A DNA stretch of 8,701 nucleotides, from positions 1 to 8,701 of the forward strand of contig CALCHA010000638.1 of the NCBI GenBank assembly GCA_937901265.1, written 5' to 3'. Source of the DNA: an uncultured Phycisphaerales bacterium. GTDB lineage: Bacteria; Planctomycetota; Phycisphaerae; WQYP01. The notes beneath the pieces are model-generated. The model made no database searches and was not told the origin of the DNA. It saw only the letters and a list, made by a program, of their open reading frames with translations. How positions within the stretch are numbered: the stretch's first letter is position 1; every line of letters begins with the position of its first letter. The position numbers and the translations under genes were made by a program. Positions 1 to 6,173 of the stretch are shown here, in pieces.

Positions 1-33
1 ACACTCTTCCCCTCCCCGACGCTCTTCCGATCT
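1..33 (+). other. Residual Illumina sequencing adapter (assembly artefact)
   Basis: The first 33 bases align without gaps to the Illumina TruSeq read-1 adapter, ending in the characteristic GCTCTTCCGATCT. I count 30 of 33 identities; the differences are at positions 9, 14 and 16, each a C here. Such a match at the exact end of a contig is not biological. The ketosynthase frame stays open through it on the minus strand, so an automatic caller could append false residues to that protein. Real sequence begins at about base 34. Confidence 0.93.
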
Positions 34-975
34 GACCACCGATGCCGCCGCCGCCCCATTCGCGGCCGACCCCAACCCCGCCACCTCGGCATAAATCGTC
101 GCCCCACGCGCCAACGCGTGTTCCAGCTCTTCAATCACCAGCACGGCTCCCCCCTCCGCGATCACCGACCCCGCCGCCGCCGCATCGTAGGGGCAAAAGG
201 CCCGCGCGGGAGCATCGTTGGAGGTCACGTTCAGCCGCCCCAGCAGCGTCCAGCGCAGCAGCCCCATCTCATGCACCTTCGTCTCGCACCCGCCCACCAG
301 GGCCATGTCGGCATGGCCCCGCTGAATCGTCCGCGCCGCCTCCCCCAGCGCCAGCCCTGCCGACGCCTGCTCGCAGGTGATCGTGTTCGAAGGCCCCTGC
401 GCGTCGTGGATGATCGACACGTGGCACGCCAGCATGTTGGGCAGATACTTCAGCAGCCACAGCGGCGTGAGGTTCTCCATCCCCGATTTCGTCTCCGGAT
501 CCTCCGACTTCCCCCAGCGGCCCATGTCCAGCTCGTCGCCGGGCCCCCGCGCCTGCGCCAACGCGGTCGTCAGCTCCGTCAGGTCCGCCGATATCAGCCC
601 CGCCCCGATGTTGCAGCCCAGACGCGTCGGGTTCGCCTTGAACCAGGGAGTTGAGGATGCCCCCTCTTCCACCGGCGGATCCACCACCCCCTTGGTCTGC
701 ACCTTCGCATCGCGCACCGCCAGGTCCGCCGCCACCACCGCCAGCTCGATGTCCCGCGCCATGATCTTCAGCCACTTGCGGTAGCTCTTGGGCACGAAGG
801 ACGCCAGCTTGAACGGGGGCACCTCCCCCCCGACGCGCGATGGAAACGACGCGGGATCAAATCGCTGCAGCGCACCAATCGACGATTTCCCCGCCACCAA
901 CGCCTCCCACAACGCCGGAGCGCCCAGCCCATGCGGGGACACCGCACCCAAACCCGTAATGACGACGCGACGCAT
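34..975 (-). CDS. FabF-like beta-ketoacyl-ACP synthase, Gln at the nucleophile position (3' partial)
   Basis: Thiolase-fold condensing enzyme of the KAS I/II family, normally catalysing decarboxylative condensation of malonyl-ACP with an acyl chain in fatty-acid or type II polyketide synthesis in the cytoplasm. 314 codons are visible; the C-terminal part with the two catalytic His is lost at the contig end. Seen: N-terminal MRRVVITGLGAVSPHG; a nucleophile-loop region GPSNTITCEQASAG (about residues 194-207) followed by GEAARTIQRGHADMALVGGCE; and IAEGGAVLVIEELEHALARG (about 271-290). Aligned without gaps to E. coli FabF, the catalytic Cys163 falls on Gln203, while a Cys lies two residues earlier (Cys201). 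About 40 extra residues precede this loop, in the region of residues 85-160. This resembles chain-length-factor/KS-beta or KSQ proteins, which pair with an active KS or only decarboxylate. The ATG at 975 is preceded by GAGGAG at good spacing. Family certain; activity and pathway inferred. Confidence 0.9.
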
Positions 976-1010
976 GAGGCTCCTCGGAGGCAACGCAAGA
1001 CGAAGCGACT

Positions 1011-1016
1011 ATTGTA
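1011..1016 (-). promoter_or_regulatory. Candidate -10 box (TACAAT) of the ketosynthase gene
   Basis: On the minus strand TACAAT lies 35 nt before the ketosynthase ATG, matching the sigma-70 consensus TATAAT at five of six positions; it would give a leader of roughly 30 nt. No convincing -35 box is present 16-18 nt upstream. The 154-bp gap 976-1129 separates divergent genes and must hold start signals for both; I found no clear promoter for the plus-strand lyase. Confidence 0.4.
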
Positions 1017-1129
1017 GCACGCCCGCTCCCGGATGGGGCTTCTCTTCCCCGCTCTTCGCCTTCACCGCAAGAATTGCGCGCTCCCCGGCGTTGGGCTCAA
1101 TACGAGTTCTCAAAAACCGGAGAGTGACC

Positions 1130-3244
1130 ATGGACAAGCTGCGTGTCGGTTCTCTTTTCCTGGCCTTGGCCGTCGCCGCGCTTGGCCGCGACGCCTTCGC
1201 CCAGGCCGCTCCCGCCCTTACTCCCACCCCCGCCCCCGTCACCGTCACCAGCGACGACGCCACCTACACCCTCGACAACGGCCTCGTCCGCGCCCTCATC
1301 AGCCGCAAGTCCGGCGACCTCATCTCCCTCAAGTACAAAGGCGCGGAGATGCTCGCCACCATCCTCAACGACGACGGCACCCCCAACCTCCAGGCCGATC
1401 CCCCCGGCGATCCCGGCCGCAGCCAGTTCGGCATGACCGACCACATGTATGGCTTCTGGTCCCACGACACCATCGCCGACCGCATTGAATCCAAAATCAC
1501 GATCAATCCCACCGCTGGCGATGGCTCCCGCGCCGAGGTGTCGGTCAAAGGCTTCTCCGATGGCAAAAAACTCGGCCACGGCGCAGCGGCCGCGCGCGAC
1601 GGCGACTTCGCCGCCGACATCGAAATCCGCTATTCCCTCGGCAGGGGCGAGTCCGGCCTCTACACCTACTGCACCTTCGACCACAAGCCCGAATACCCCG
1701 ACGCCACCCTCGGCGAGGCGCGCTTCTGTGCCAAGCTCAGCAGCGTCTTCGACTGGATGCTCGTCGACGCCCACCACAACCTCTACTACCCCCCGGAACC
1801 CGAATCCCAGGGCTGGGACAACAAGTACAACTACACCACCGTCCAGTGGGAACACCCCGCCTTCGGATGGGCCAGCGTCCAGAAAAATGTCGGCTTCTTC
1901 ATCGTCAACCCCTCCGTCGAATACCTCACCGGGCCACCTACCAAGGTCGAGTTCGAGTGCCACCGCGACACCAACCAGATCGCCGCCCCCTGCGTCCTCG
2001 ATTACTGGCGCTCCAGCCACTACGGCGGCGGCGGCGTCGATGTCGCCAAGGGCGAAGCCTGGACCAAAACCATCGGCCCCTTCCTCCTCTACTGCAACAC
2101 CGGCAACAACCCCCAGTCCATCTGGGCCGACGCCCTCAGTCAGCAGAAAAAAGAAGCCGCCAAGTGGCCCTACGACTGGGTCAATGGCGTCGACTACGCC
2201 AAAAAGGAGCAGCGCGCCACCGTCAGCGGCCGCCTCGTCCTTACCGATCCCCTCATGCCCGCCGGCGGCTCCATGCGCGATGTCCGCGTCGGGCTCGCCC
2301 ACCCCGATTATCACATCACCACCAATCGCCCCGCCGCCAACAACGCCCCCGCCGACATCACCTGGCAAACCGACTCCAAGCACTACGAATTCTGGGTCCA
2401 GGGCGATGACGCCGGAAACTTCTCCATCCCCAATGTCCTCCCCGGAACCTACACCCTCCACGCCATCGCCGACGGCGTCCTCGGCGAATTCTCCAAGGCC
2501 GACGTCACCGTCGAGGCCGGCAAACCTCTCGACCTCGGCTCCCTCACCTGGACCCCCGTCCGCCGCGGCCGCCAGCTCTGGGACGTCGGCATCCCCAACC
2601 GCAGCGGCAAAGAGTTCGCCGGCGGTGACGACTACTTCCACGATGGCATGAACATCGTCTACGCCCTGGCCTTCCCCAATGACGTCCACTTCACCATCGG
2701 CAAAAGCGACTTCGCCCGCGACTGGTTCTACCTGCACGTTCCCCACGCCAACCAGCGCGCCATTGACCTGGCCACCATTGACGCCCAGCCGCGCGCCGTC
2801 CGCGGCGCCCGCGGCGGTGCCCGCGGTGCGGCAGCCCCCGTCCCCGGACGCGGTGCCCTCGGCGGTGCGCGCGGCGGTGGTCGCGGTGCCGGTGGACCGC
2901 CCCCGGGCTCCAACGCCACCCCCTATACCATCGAGTTCAACCTCCCCGCCGCACTTCACGGAACCGCCACGCTCCGCCTCGGCATCGCCTCCGCCAACAC
3001 CCGTGAAGTCACCGTCTCCGTCAACGGCCAACCCGCCGGCCGCGTCGATCAGCTCCCCACGGAATCCTCCATCGGGCGAAACGCCGTCCAGGGCATCTGG
3101 TTCGAACGCGAACTCCCCTTCGACGCCGCCCTCCTCAAACAGGGCGACAACACCCTCACCCTCACCGTCCCCCCCGGCGGCGGAACCGCCGGCCTCATCT
3201 ACGACTACCTCCGCCTCGAACTCAACGAAGCGCCCCGCCCCTGA
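1130..3244 (+). CDS. Secreted rhamnogalacturonan lyase, polysaccharide lyase family 4
   Basis: A 704-residue exported enzyme predicted to cleave the rhamnogalacturonan-I backbone of pectin by beta-elimination. Residues 1-25 form a signal peptide (MDKLRVGSLFLALAV..., predicted cut after AFAQ). Domain I (about 31-345) is the catalytic beta-sandwich, with NKYNYTTVQWEHPAFGW, SSHYGGGGVDVAKGEAW and IGPFLLYCNTG. Domain II (about 362-475) is FnIII-like, with GNFSIPNVLPGTYTLHAIAD and GVLGEFSKADVTVEAGK. Domain III (about 480-704) is jelly-roll/CBM-like, with GRQLWDVGIPNRSGKEF, GDDYFHDGM and the terminal IYDYLRLEL. Lys202 (ARFCAKL) and His242 (QWEHP) are candidates for the Lys/His pair known in fungal PL4, but I could not align them rigorously. 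An Arg/Gly-rich insert (555-596) interrupts domain III. ATG 1130 is preferred because GGAG lies about 7 nt upstream and a signal peptide follows. No GH105 or transporter partner is in view; convergent with the RAYT gene. Confidence 0.9.
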   Translation: MDKLRVGSLFLALAVAALGRDAFAQAAPALTPTPAPVTVTSDDATYTLDNGLVRALISRKSGDLISLKYKGAEMLATILNDDGTPNLQADPPGDPGRSQFGMTDHMYGFWSHDTIADRIESKITINPTAGDGSRAEVSVKGFSDGKKLGHGAAAARDGDFAADIEIRYSLGRGESGLYTYCTFDHKPEYPDATLGEARFCAKLSSVFDWMLVDAHHNLYYPPEPESQGWDNKYNYTTVQWEHPAFGWASVQKNVGFFIVNPSVEYLTGPPTKVEFECHRDTNQIAAPCVLDYWRSSHYGGGGVDVAKGEAWTKTIGPFLLYCNTGNNPQSIWADALSQQKKEAAKWPYDWVNGVDYAKKEQRATVSGRLVLTDPLMPAGGSMRDVRVGLAHPDYHITTNRPAANNAPADITWQTDSKHYEFWVQGDDAGNFSIPNVLPGTYTLHAIADGVLGEFSKADVTVEAGKPLDLGSLTWTPVRRGRQLWDVGIPNRSGKEFAGGDDYFHDGMNIVYALAFPNDVHFTIGKSDFARDWFYLHVPHANQRAIDLATIDAQPRAVRGARGGARGAAAPVPGRGALGGARGGGRGAGGPPPGSNATPYTIEFNLPAALHGTATLRLGIASANTREVTVSVNGQPAGRVDQLPTESSIGRNAVQGIWFERELPFDAALLKQGDNTLTLTVPPGGGTAGLIYDYLRLELNEAPRP
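2792..2917 (+). repeat. Arg-Gly/Ala-rich low-complexity insert in the lyase
   Basis: Encodes about 42 residues (555-596 of the lyase) containing RGARGGARGA and GGARGGGRGAGG, ending in a Pro-rich PPPGSN. It sits between the segment FYLHVPHANQRAIDL and the next domain III strand YTIEFNLP, where the usual family sequence, as I know it, has a short loop. The DNA is made of degenerate CGCGGCGGTGC-like units, consistent with slippage expansion. Confidence 0.75.
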
Positions 3245-3250
3245 GAAGCC

Positions 3251-3278
3251 CGTCCGGAGTTCACGCTTCAGCGTGCCC
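3251..3278 (+). repeat. REP-like palindromic repeat, copy 1
   Basis: A 28-nt unit starting CGTCCGGAGTT and containing the hairpin CACGC-TTCA-GCGTG, 7 bases after the lyase stop codon. It is the outermost of two direct copies spaced 58 bp apart on the 3' side of the RAYT gene. The GGAG just before the stem resembles the tetranucleotide head of known REP elements. No T-tract follows, so it is not a standard terminator. Confidence 0.85.
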
Positions 3279-3308
3279 TCAGAAAAACGCCCCATTCGCG
3301 CCAAAGCG

Positions 3309-3336
3309 CGTCCGGAGTTCACGCTTCAGCGTGCCC
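3309..3336 (+). repeat. REP-like palindromic repeat, copy 2 (contains the RAYT stop codon)
   Basis: Identical 28-nt unit to copy 1. Its match with copy 4 extends further, to 34 nt (3309-3342 versus 4029-4062), and both are preceded by CCCATTCGCGCC, giving direct repeats of about 52 nt (3291-3342 and 4012-4062). Read on the minus strand it encodes the last residues GHAEA and the TGA stop of the RAYT gene. Confidence 0.88.
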
Positions 3337-3948
3337 GTCCGCCCCCGTATCCTCATCCCACCCAGCCCCCATTCCAAAAACCGGATACGCCTCCCAAATC
3401 TCCCGCGCCCGTTCCCTCCCCATCCCCTCCAGATAGCGCGTCGCACTGCTCCAGGGCCACTCCTGCCATCGCTTCGCATACCGATGTTTCACGGGATTGT
3501 GATGCACATAGTTGATGCTCGCCCACAGGTGGGCATCCGACCTGATCTCCCGTTCCACATCATTGCACCACACCCGCCGCCCCGCGCATCGTTCCTCCAG
3601 GTTCCAGCGGTAGCTGCTGCGCCCATGCATGAGCGCCAGCAATTTGAGAAGGCCTTCGACCTTGTCCGTGTCGACGACCACATGGTAATGATTGGGCAGA
3701 ACGCACCACGCATAGAGCCGGGTCCCGTGCGCCGTGCCGATTTCACACAGAACGTCCGCCGTTTCATCCATCCGCGCGTCAGAAAAGCCCACGATCTCCG
3801 CGTGTTCATAGCACGCCCCCGTGATGATGTAGCGGCGGTGGCCGACACGAAATCGGTGGGGAACCGAGTGCCACGGACGATGGGCCGACTGCCGGCGCGC
3901 GAGGGTTTCCGCCCGCTCCTCGTCGGTCATTTTCCGCCAGTCGTACAC
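3319..3948 (-). CDS. REP-associated tyrosine transposase (RAYT), IS200/IS605-related Y1 HUH family
   Basis: A 209-residue single-strand DNA endonuclease/transposase of the Y1 HUH superfamily; RAYTs nick and process the hairpin-forming REP sequences dispersed in their host genome. Seen: N-terminal VYDWRKMTDEERAETLARR, then RRYIITGACYEH (39-49), the HUH metal-binding motif LPNHYHVVV (His87 and His89), and INYVHHNPVKHRY (145-157), whose Tyr147 is the candidate nucleophile. The ending EWPWSSATRYLE...IWEAYPVFGMGAGWD is typical of the family. Length fits an intact RAYT. I chose GTG 3948 because GGAAGG lies 6 nt upstream and YDWRK is the usual beginning; ATG 3930 is an alternative, while ATG 4011 would require translating through a REP copy. 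The C-terminal GHAEA and stop come from REP copy 2. It lies downstream of, and in the same direction as, the LEPR-XLL gene at 4068, with no T-tract terminator between, so read-through expression is possible. Confidence 0.93.
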   Translation of the reverse strand: MYDWRKMTDEERAETLARRQSAHRPWHSVPHRFRVGHRRYIITGACYEHAEIVGFSDARMDETADVLCEIGTAHGTRLYAWCVLPNHYHVVVDTDKVEGLLKLLALMHGRSSYRWNLEERCAGRRVWCNDVEREIRSDAHLWASINYVHHNPVKHRYAKRWQEWPWSSATRYLEGMGRERAREIWEAYPVFGMGAGWDEDTGADGHAEA

Positions 3949-3954
3949 ACGCAG

Positions 3955-3960
3955 CCTTCC
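3955..3960 (-). promoter_or_regulatory. Ribosome binding site deciding the GTG start of the RAYT gene
   Basis: GGAAGG on the minus strand, 6 nt before the GTG at 3948. It supports a start at GTG rather than at ATG 4011, which lies beyond REP copy 3. Confidence 0.55.
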
Positions 3961-3980
3961 CAGAGAAACGTGCCCAAACC

Positions 3981-4004
3981 CACGCTGAAGCGTGAACTCC
4001 GGAC
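3981..4004 (-). repeat. REP-like palindromic repeat, copy 3 (inverted)
   Basis: A 24-nt perfect inverted copy of the unit (bases corresponding to 3310-3333), 33 bp upstream of the RAYT start. With copy 2 it brackets the gene as inverted repeats. With copy 4 it forms a head-to-head pair with 24-bp perfect arms around a 25-nt spacer. Confidence 0.88.
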
Positions 4005-4028
4005 ACATCATCCCATTCGCGCCCCGTG

Positions 4029-4056
4029 CGTCCGGAGTTCACGCTTCAGCGTGCCC
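4029..4056 (+). repeat. REP-like palindromic repeat, copy 4
   Basis: Identical 28-nt unit to copies 1 and 2, ending 11 bp before the stop codon of the LEPR-XLL gene at 4068. Together with copy 3 it makes a BIME-like head-to-head pair, which on minus-strand RNA could fold into a long hairpin at the 3' end of that gene. Confidence 0.88.
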
Positions 4057-4067
4057 GTCCGCGGCGC

Positions 4068-5972
4068 TCACACCGTGATCGCCTTCGACCCCAGCGCGAT
4101 CAGCAGCCCGCTGTTCTTGTCCACGGCGTACACGTCCACCTGATTCCGCCCCGACGACAACGTCGGCAGCGTCACTGTGAACCCATAGTTCGGGCCTCCC
4201 GTCACCCCGACCAGGTCATTCCGCGTGTCGCCGGCAATGCCGCTCGCCGCCAGTTGCCCGTTCACATACACCTTGATGTCCAGCGCCGCATCGGGCCGAT
4301 CCGCATCAAACGCCCACCCCTTCACCGTGGTTGCATTCACCACGTCCACGTTCCCGATCGGCCGCGCGTTCGTCACCAGCTTCGACCCGATCAGCGTGGA
4401 CACATTCCCCTGCGCCTCCGCCCCATACAAATCAATCTTGTGCGTCCCGAACGACAGCACCGGCATCTCAATCGAGAAGCCGTGCGCCGTGGAGCCCCCC
4501 GTCACCGCCGACAGGTCCGGCCGCTCCACGTTGGCCGACGCCGTCTTCGAGTACACCCCATCCACATACACATCCACCGCAATCGCCGTCCCCGGCGCGT
4601 CCGGGTCCCACGCCCAACCCATCAACTGCCCATTCTTCACCACGTCGAACGATCCCTGCGGCTGGCGGTTGTTGATGAAATCGTCGTAAATCACAATTTC
4701 ATTCTGGTTCGACGTCCGGTTGTCATGCACCGTCACCGTGATCGAATGTGACGACAGCCCCAGATCCGTCAGGTTCACGGCAAAGCCATGCCCGGCCGAG
4801 CCGTAGTAGCGCACCAGGTCGGGCCGCGACGCGTTCGCCGTCACCGTCGTGTAAAGCAGATCGTCCACGTAAACCGACACCTGTGCCGGGCCCGCCCCAA
4901 AGTCCGGATCGAGCGCCCAGCCCTGCACCAGCGTGCTGTTCACCACATCCACGTGGCCCGTCGGGGCGGCGTTGGTCACCGTGTTGTATCCGAGCAGGAC
5001 CGCCGGCGCGGATTTCGCCTCCGCATCGATCGCATACACCGCGATCAAATGTTTGCCCGGCGTCAGCCCCGGAATCGTGATCGAGTAGCCATGGTCCGGC
5101 GAGCCCGCCACGCTGGTGAGGTCCGACCGCGACGTCGCCGCCGCCGTGTCCGTCTCCGAAAGTTTCACCCCGTCCACCAGCACCCGGATGTTCACATGCG
5201 CCGTCGTGTCATCCGGATCAAACGCCCACCCCGCCACCGTGTAGCCATTGTTCACATCCACGTGTCCCTTGGGCGGGCGGTTATTGGTGTACACCAGCCG
5301 CCCGATGTTGGAGGGGTTGTCCAGGACATACACCTCCACCACCTTGCCCGCGAAGTTGCCTGACACGTCGAATCCCACCATGTTCGTGCCGAGGTGGAAC
5401 GCATTGCCCACATCCGCCCGCGCGTGGTCCGTCGTGAACGCCGTCCCCGTCACCCCGTCCACATCGATCCGCACCTGCAGCGGCGTCCCCGTCGCGTCGG
5501 AGTCATACGCCCAGCCCGCCAGCCGCGTCGACGTGGTCACATCCATGTGCGCCACCGGCGGCGCGTTGGTCAGCGTCGTGTTCGCCAGCGTCGTCGTCGC
5601 CCCCGTCAGCGGATCGAGCGCCTGGATGAGCACCGTCGAAACCCCCGGCAGCAGCGCCGGCATCGTGAAAGTGAACGCATGATAGGGCGATCCCAGCGAC
5701 GCCAGATCCGCGCGATAATTCCCCGCCGTCACCGTCGTGCGAACCCCGTTGATCGTCACCGCGACCGTCGTCGCCGTCGGCCCTTCCCCCGGTGAAAACG
5801 CCCAGCCGGCGATCGTCGTGCGGTTCAAAATATCAATGTGCCCGATCGGTGCCGCCGACAGCAGCACCCGCGATTCCAGCGTCTCGAGCCGCCCCCGCCC
5901 CGCCATGGTCAGCGACTGCCCCCTGCTGCAACGGCGGCGAACGGAAAGAGCGGTGCGCGCGGGCTTCATCAT
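4068..5972 (-). CDS. LEPR-XLL surface/secreted protein made of six GWAxDPD repeats (paralogue A)
   Basis: A 634-residue protein whose function I do not recognise. Residues 1-27 are Arg-rich (SVRRRCSRGQ), followed by the LEPR-XLL-type motif RLETLESRVLLSA (28-40), which in Planctomycetota marks large extracellular proteins. The rest is six tandem repeats with nothing else: no enzymatic domain, dockerin, transmembrane anchor or sorting tail; the last repeat ends the protein (SKAITV). Repeats follow a pattern of G-x-[VF]DV, then GWAFDPD, VxVYVDG, RPDL, HGF, and GxHxIxVYAxD, ending in TN. Related units occur singly in secreted actinobacterial hydrolases, as far as I recall, so a beta-sandwich with a binding or spacer role is inferred. 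ATG 5972 has GAGG 6 nt upstream. Paralogue B lies just upstream on the same strand, but a strong terminator separates them, so A probably has its own promoter. Confidence 0.87.
   Translation of the reverse strand: MMKPARTALSVRRRCSRGQSLTMAGRGRLETLESRVLLSAAPIGHIDILNRTTIAGWAFSPGEGPTATTVAVTINGVRTTVTAGNYRADLASLGSPYHAFTFTMPALLPGVSTVLIQALDPLTGATTTLANTTLTNAPPVAHMDVTTSTRLAGWAYDSDATGTPLQVRIDVDGVTGTAFTTDHARADVGNAFHLGTNMVGFDVSGNFAGKVVEVYVLDNPSNIGRLVYTNNRPPKGHVDVNNGYTVAGWAFDPDDTTAHVNIRVLVDGVKLSETDTAAATSRSDLTSVAGSPDHGYSITIPGLTPGKHLIAVYAIDAEAKSAPAVLLGYNTVTNAAPTGHVDVVNSTLVQGWALDPDFGAGPAQVSVYVDDLLYTTVTANASRPDLVRYYGSAGHGFAVNLTDLGLSSHSITVTVHDNRTSNQNEIVIYDDFINNRQPQGSFDVVKNGQLMGWAWDPDAPGTAIAVDVYVDGVYSKTASANVERPDLSAVTGGSTAHGFSIEMPVLSFGTHKIDLYGAEAQGNVSTLIGSKLVTNARPIGNVDVVNATTVKGWAFDADRPDAALDIKVYVNGQLAASGIAGDTRNDLVGVTGGPNYGFTVTLPTLSSGRNQVDVYAVDKNSGLLIALGSKAITV
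4071..5849 (-). repeat. Six tandem ~97-residue GWAxDPD protein repeats in paralogue A
   Basis: Approximate units in residues: 42-136, 138-231, 234-334, 337-436, 438-535 and 538-634. The core motif reads GWAFSPG, GWAYDSD, GWAFDPD, GWALDPD, GWAWDPD and GWAFDAD in order, so the canonical form is in the middle units and the first two have drifted. Units join through short TNAxP or NNRxP linkers. Confidence 0.88.
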
Positions 5973-6034
5973 GACAATCCTCGGTCCATGGGTTCTCGAA
6001 CGCTCCGTACAAACGAAAGGCGCAAGCGTGCGAG

Positions 6035-6061
6035 GCTGTATGGAATCTCCTATCGGGTCAA
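6035..6061 (-). promoter_or_regulatory. Weak candidate promoter for paralogue A
   Basis: On the minus strand TTGACC (6061-6056; five of six to the -35 consensus) is followed after 15 nt by TACAGC (6040-6035; three of six to the -10 consensus). It lies between the terminator of paralogue B and the start of A, where a promoter is expected, but the short spacer and poor -10 make it doubtful. Confidence 0.2.
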
Positions 6062-6108
6062 TCCACGCACCTCATAACGCCGCCCCGCTGTTTCCGATAA
6101 CAGCCCCC

Positions 6109-6147
6109 AAAAAAAGAAGCGGGCACGGTAATTTGCCGTGCCCGCTC
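6109..6147 (-). terminator. Intrinsic terminator after paralogue B
   Basis: An 11-bp perfect stem (AGCGGGCACGG at 6118-6128 paired with 6136-6146), a 7-nt loop, and on the minus strand a run of seven T (6115-6109) two bases past the stem. It begins 27 nt after the TAA of paralogue B. This is the only classical rho-independent terminator I see in the window. Confidence 0.93.
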
Positions 6148-6173
6148 CGGGGGATTACTCAATGATTGCTTCC

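Noticed and set aside
118..784. Plus-strand and alternative minus-strand frames across the ketosynthase
   Set aside because: Arg/Pro/His-rich translations without family signal; the continuous frame from 975 encodes the recognisable ketosynthase.
1075..1103. TTGCGC followed after 17 nt by TCAATA as a promoter for the lyase
   Set aside because: The -10 hexamer matches the consensus at too few positions to support a call.
788..1129. N-terminal extension of the lyase reading frame back to 788
   Set aside because: It overlaps the ketosynthase coding region antisense, carries no family sequence, and would bury the signal peptide that starts at ATG 1130, which has its own ribosome binding site.
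1097..3322. 741-residue open frame antisense to the lyase
   Set aside because: Gly/Val/Glu-rich sequence with no domain, produced by the biased third positions of the real gene on the other strand.
3949..4011. Start of the RAYT protein at ATG 4011
   Set aside because: The extra residues (CPEFTLQR...) are a translation of REP copy 3; GTG 3948 has a ribosome binding site and the usual YDWRK beginning.
3251..4056. CRISPR array from the repeated 28-nt unit
   Set aside because: Only four copies, mixed orientation, unequal spacing and a transposase gene between them; the unit is a REP-like hairpin.
3331..4143. 270-residue plus-strand frame across the RAYT gene
   Set aside because: It runs antisense to a protein with clear HUH motifs and its translation shows no domain.
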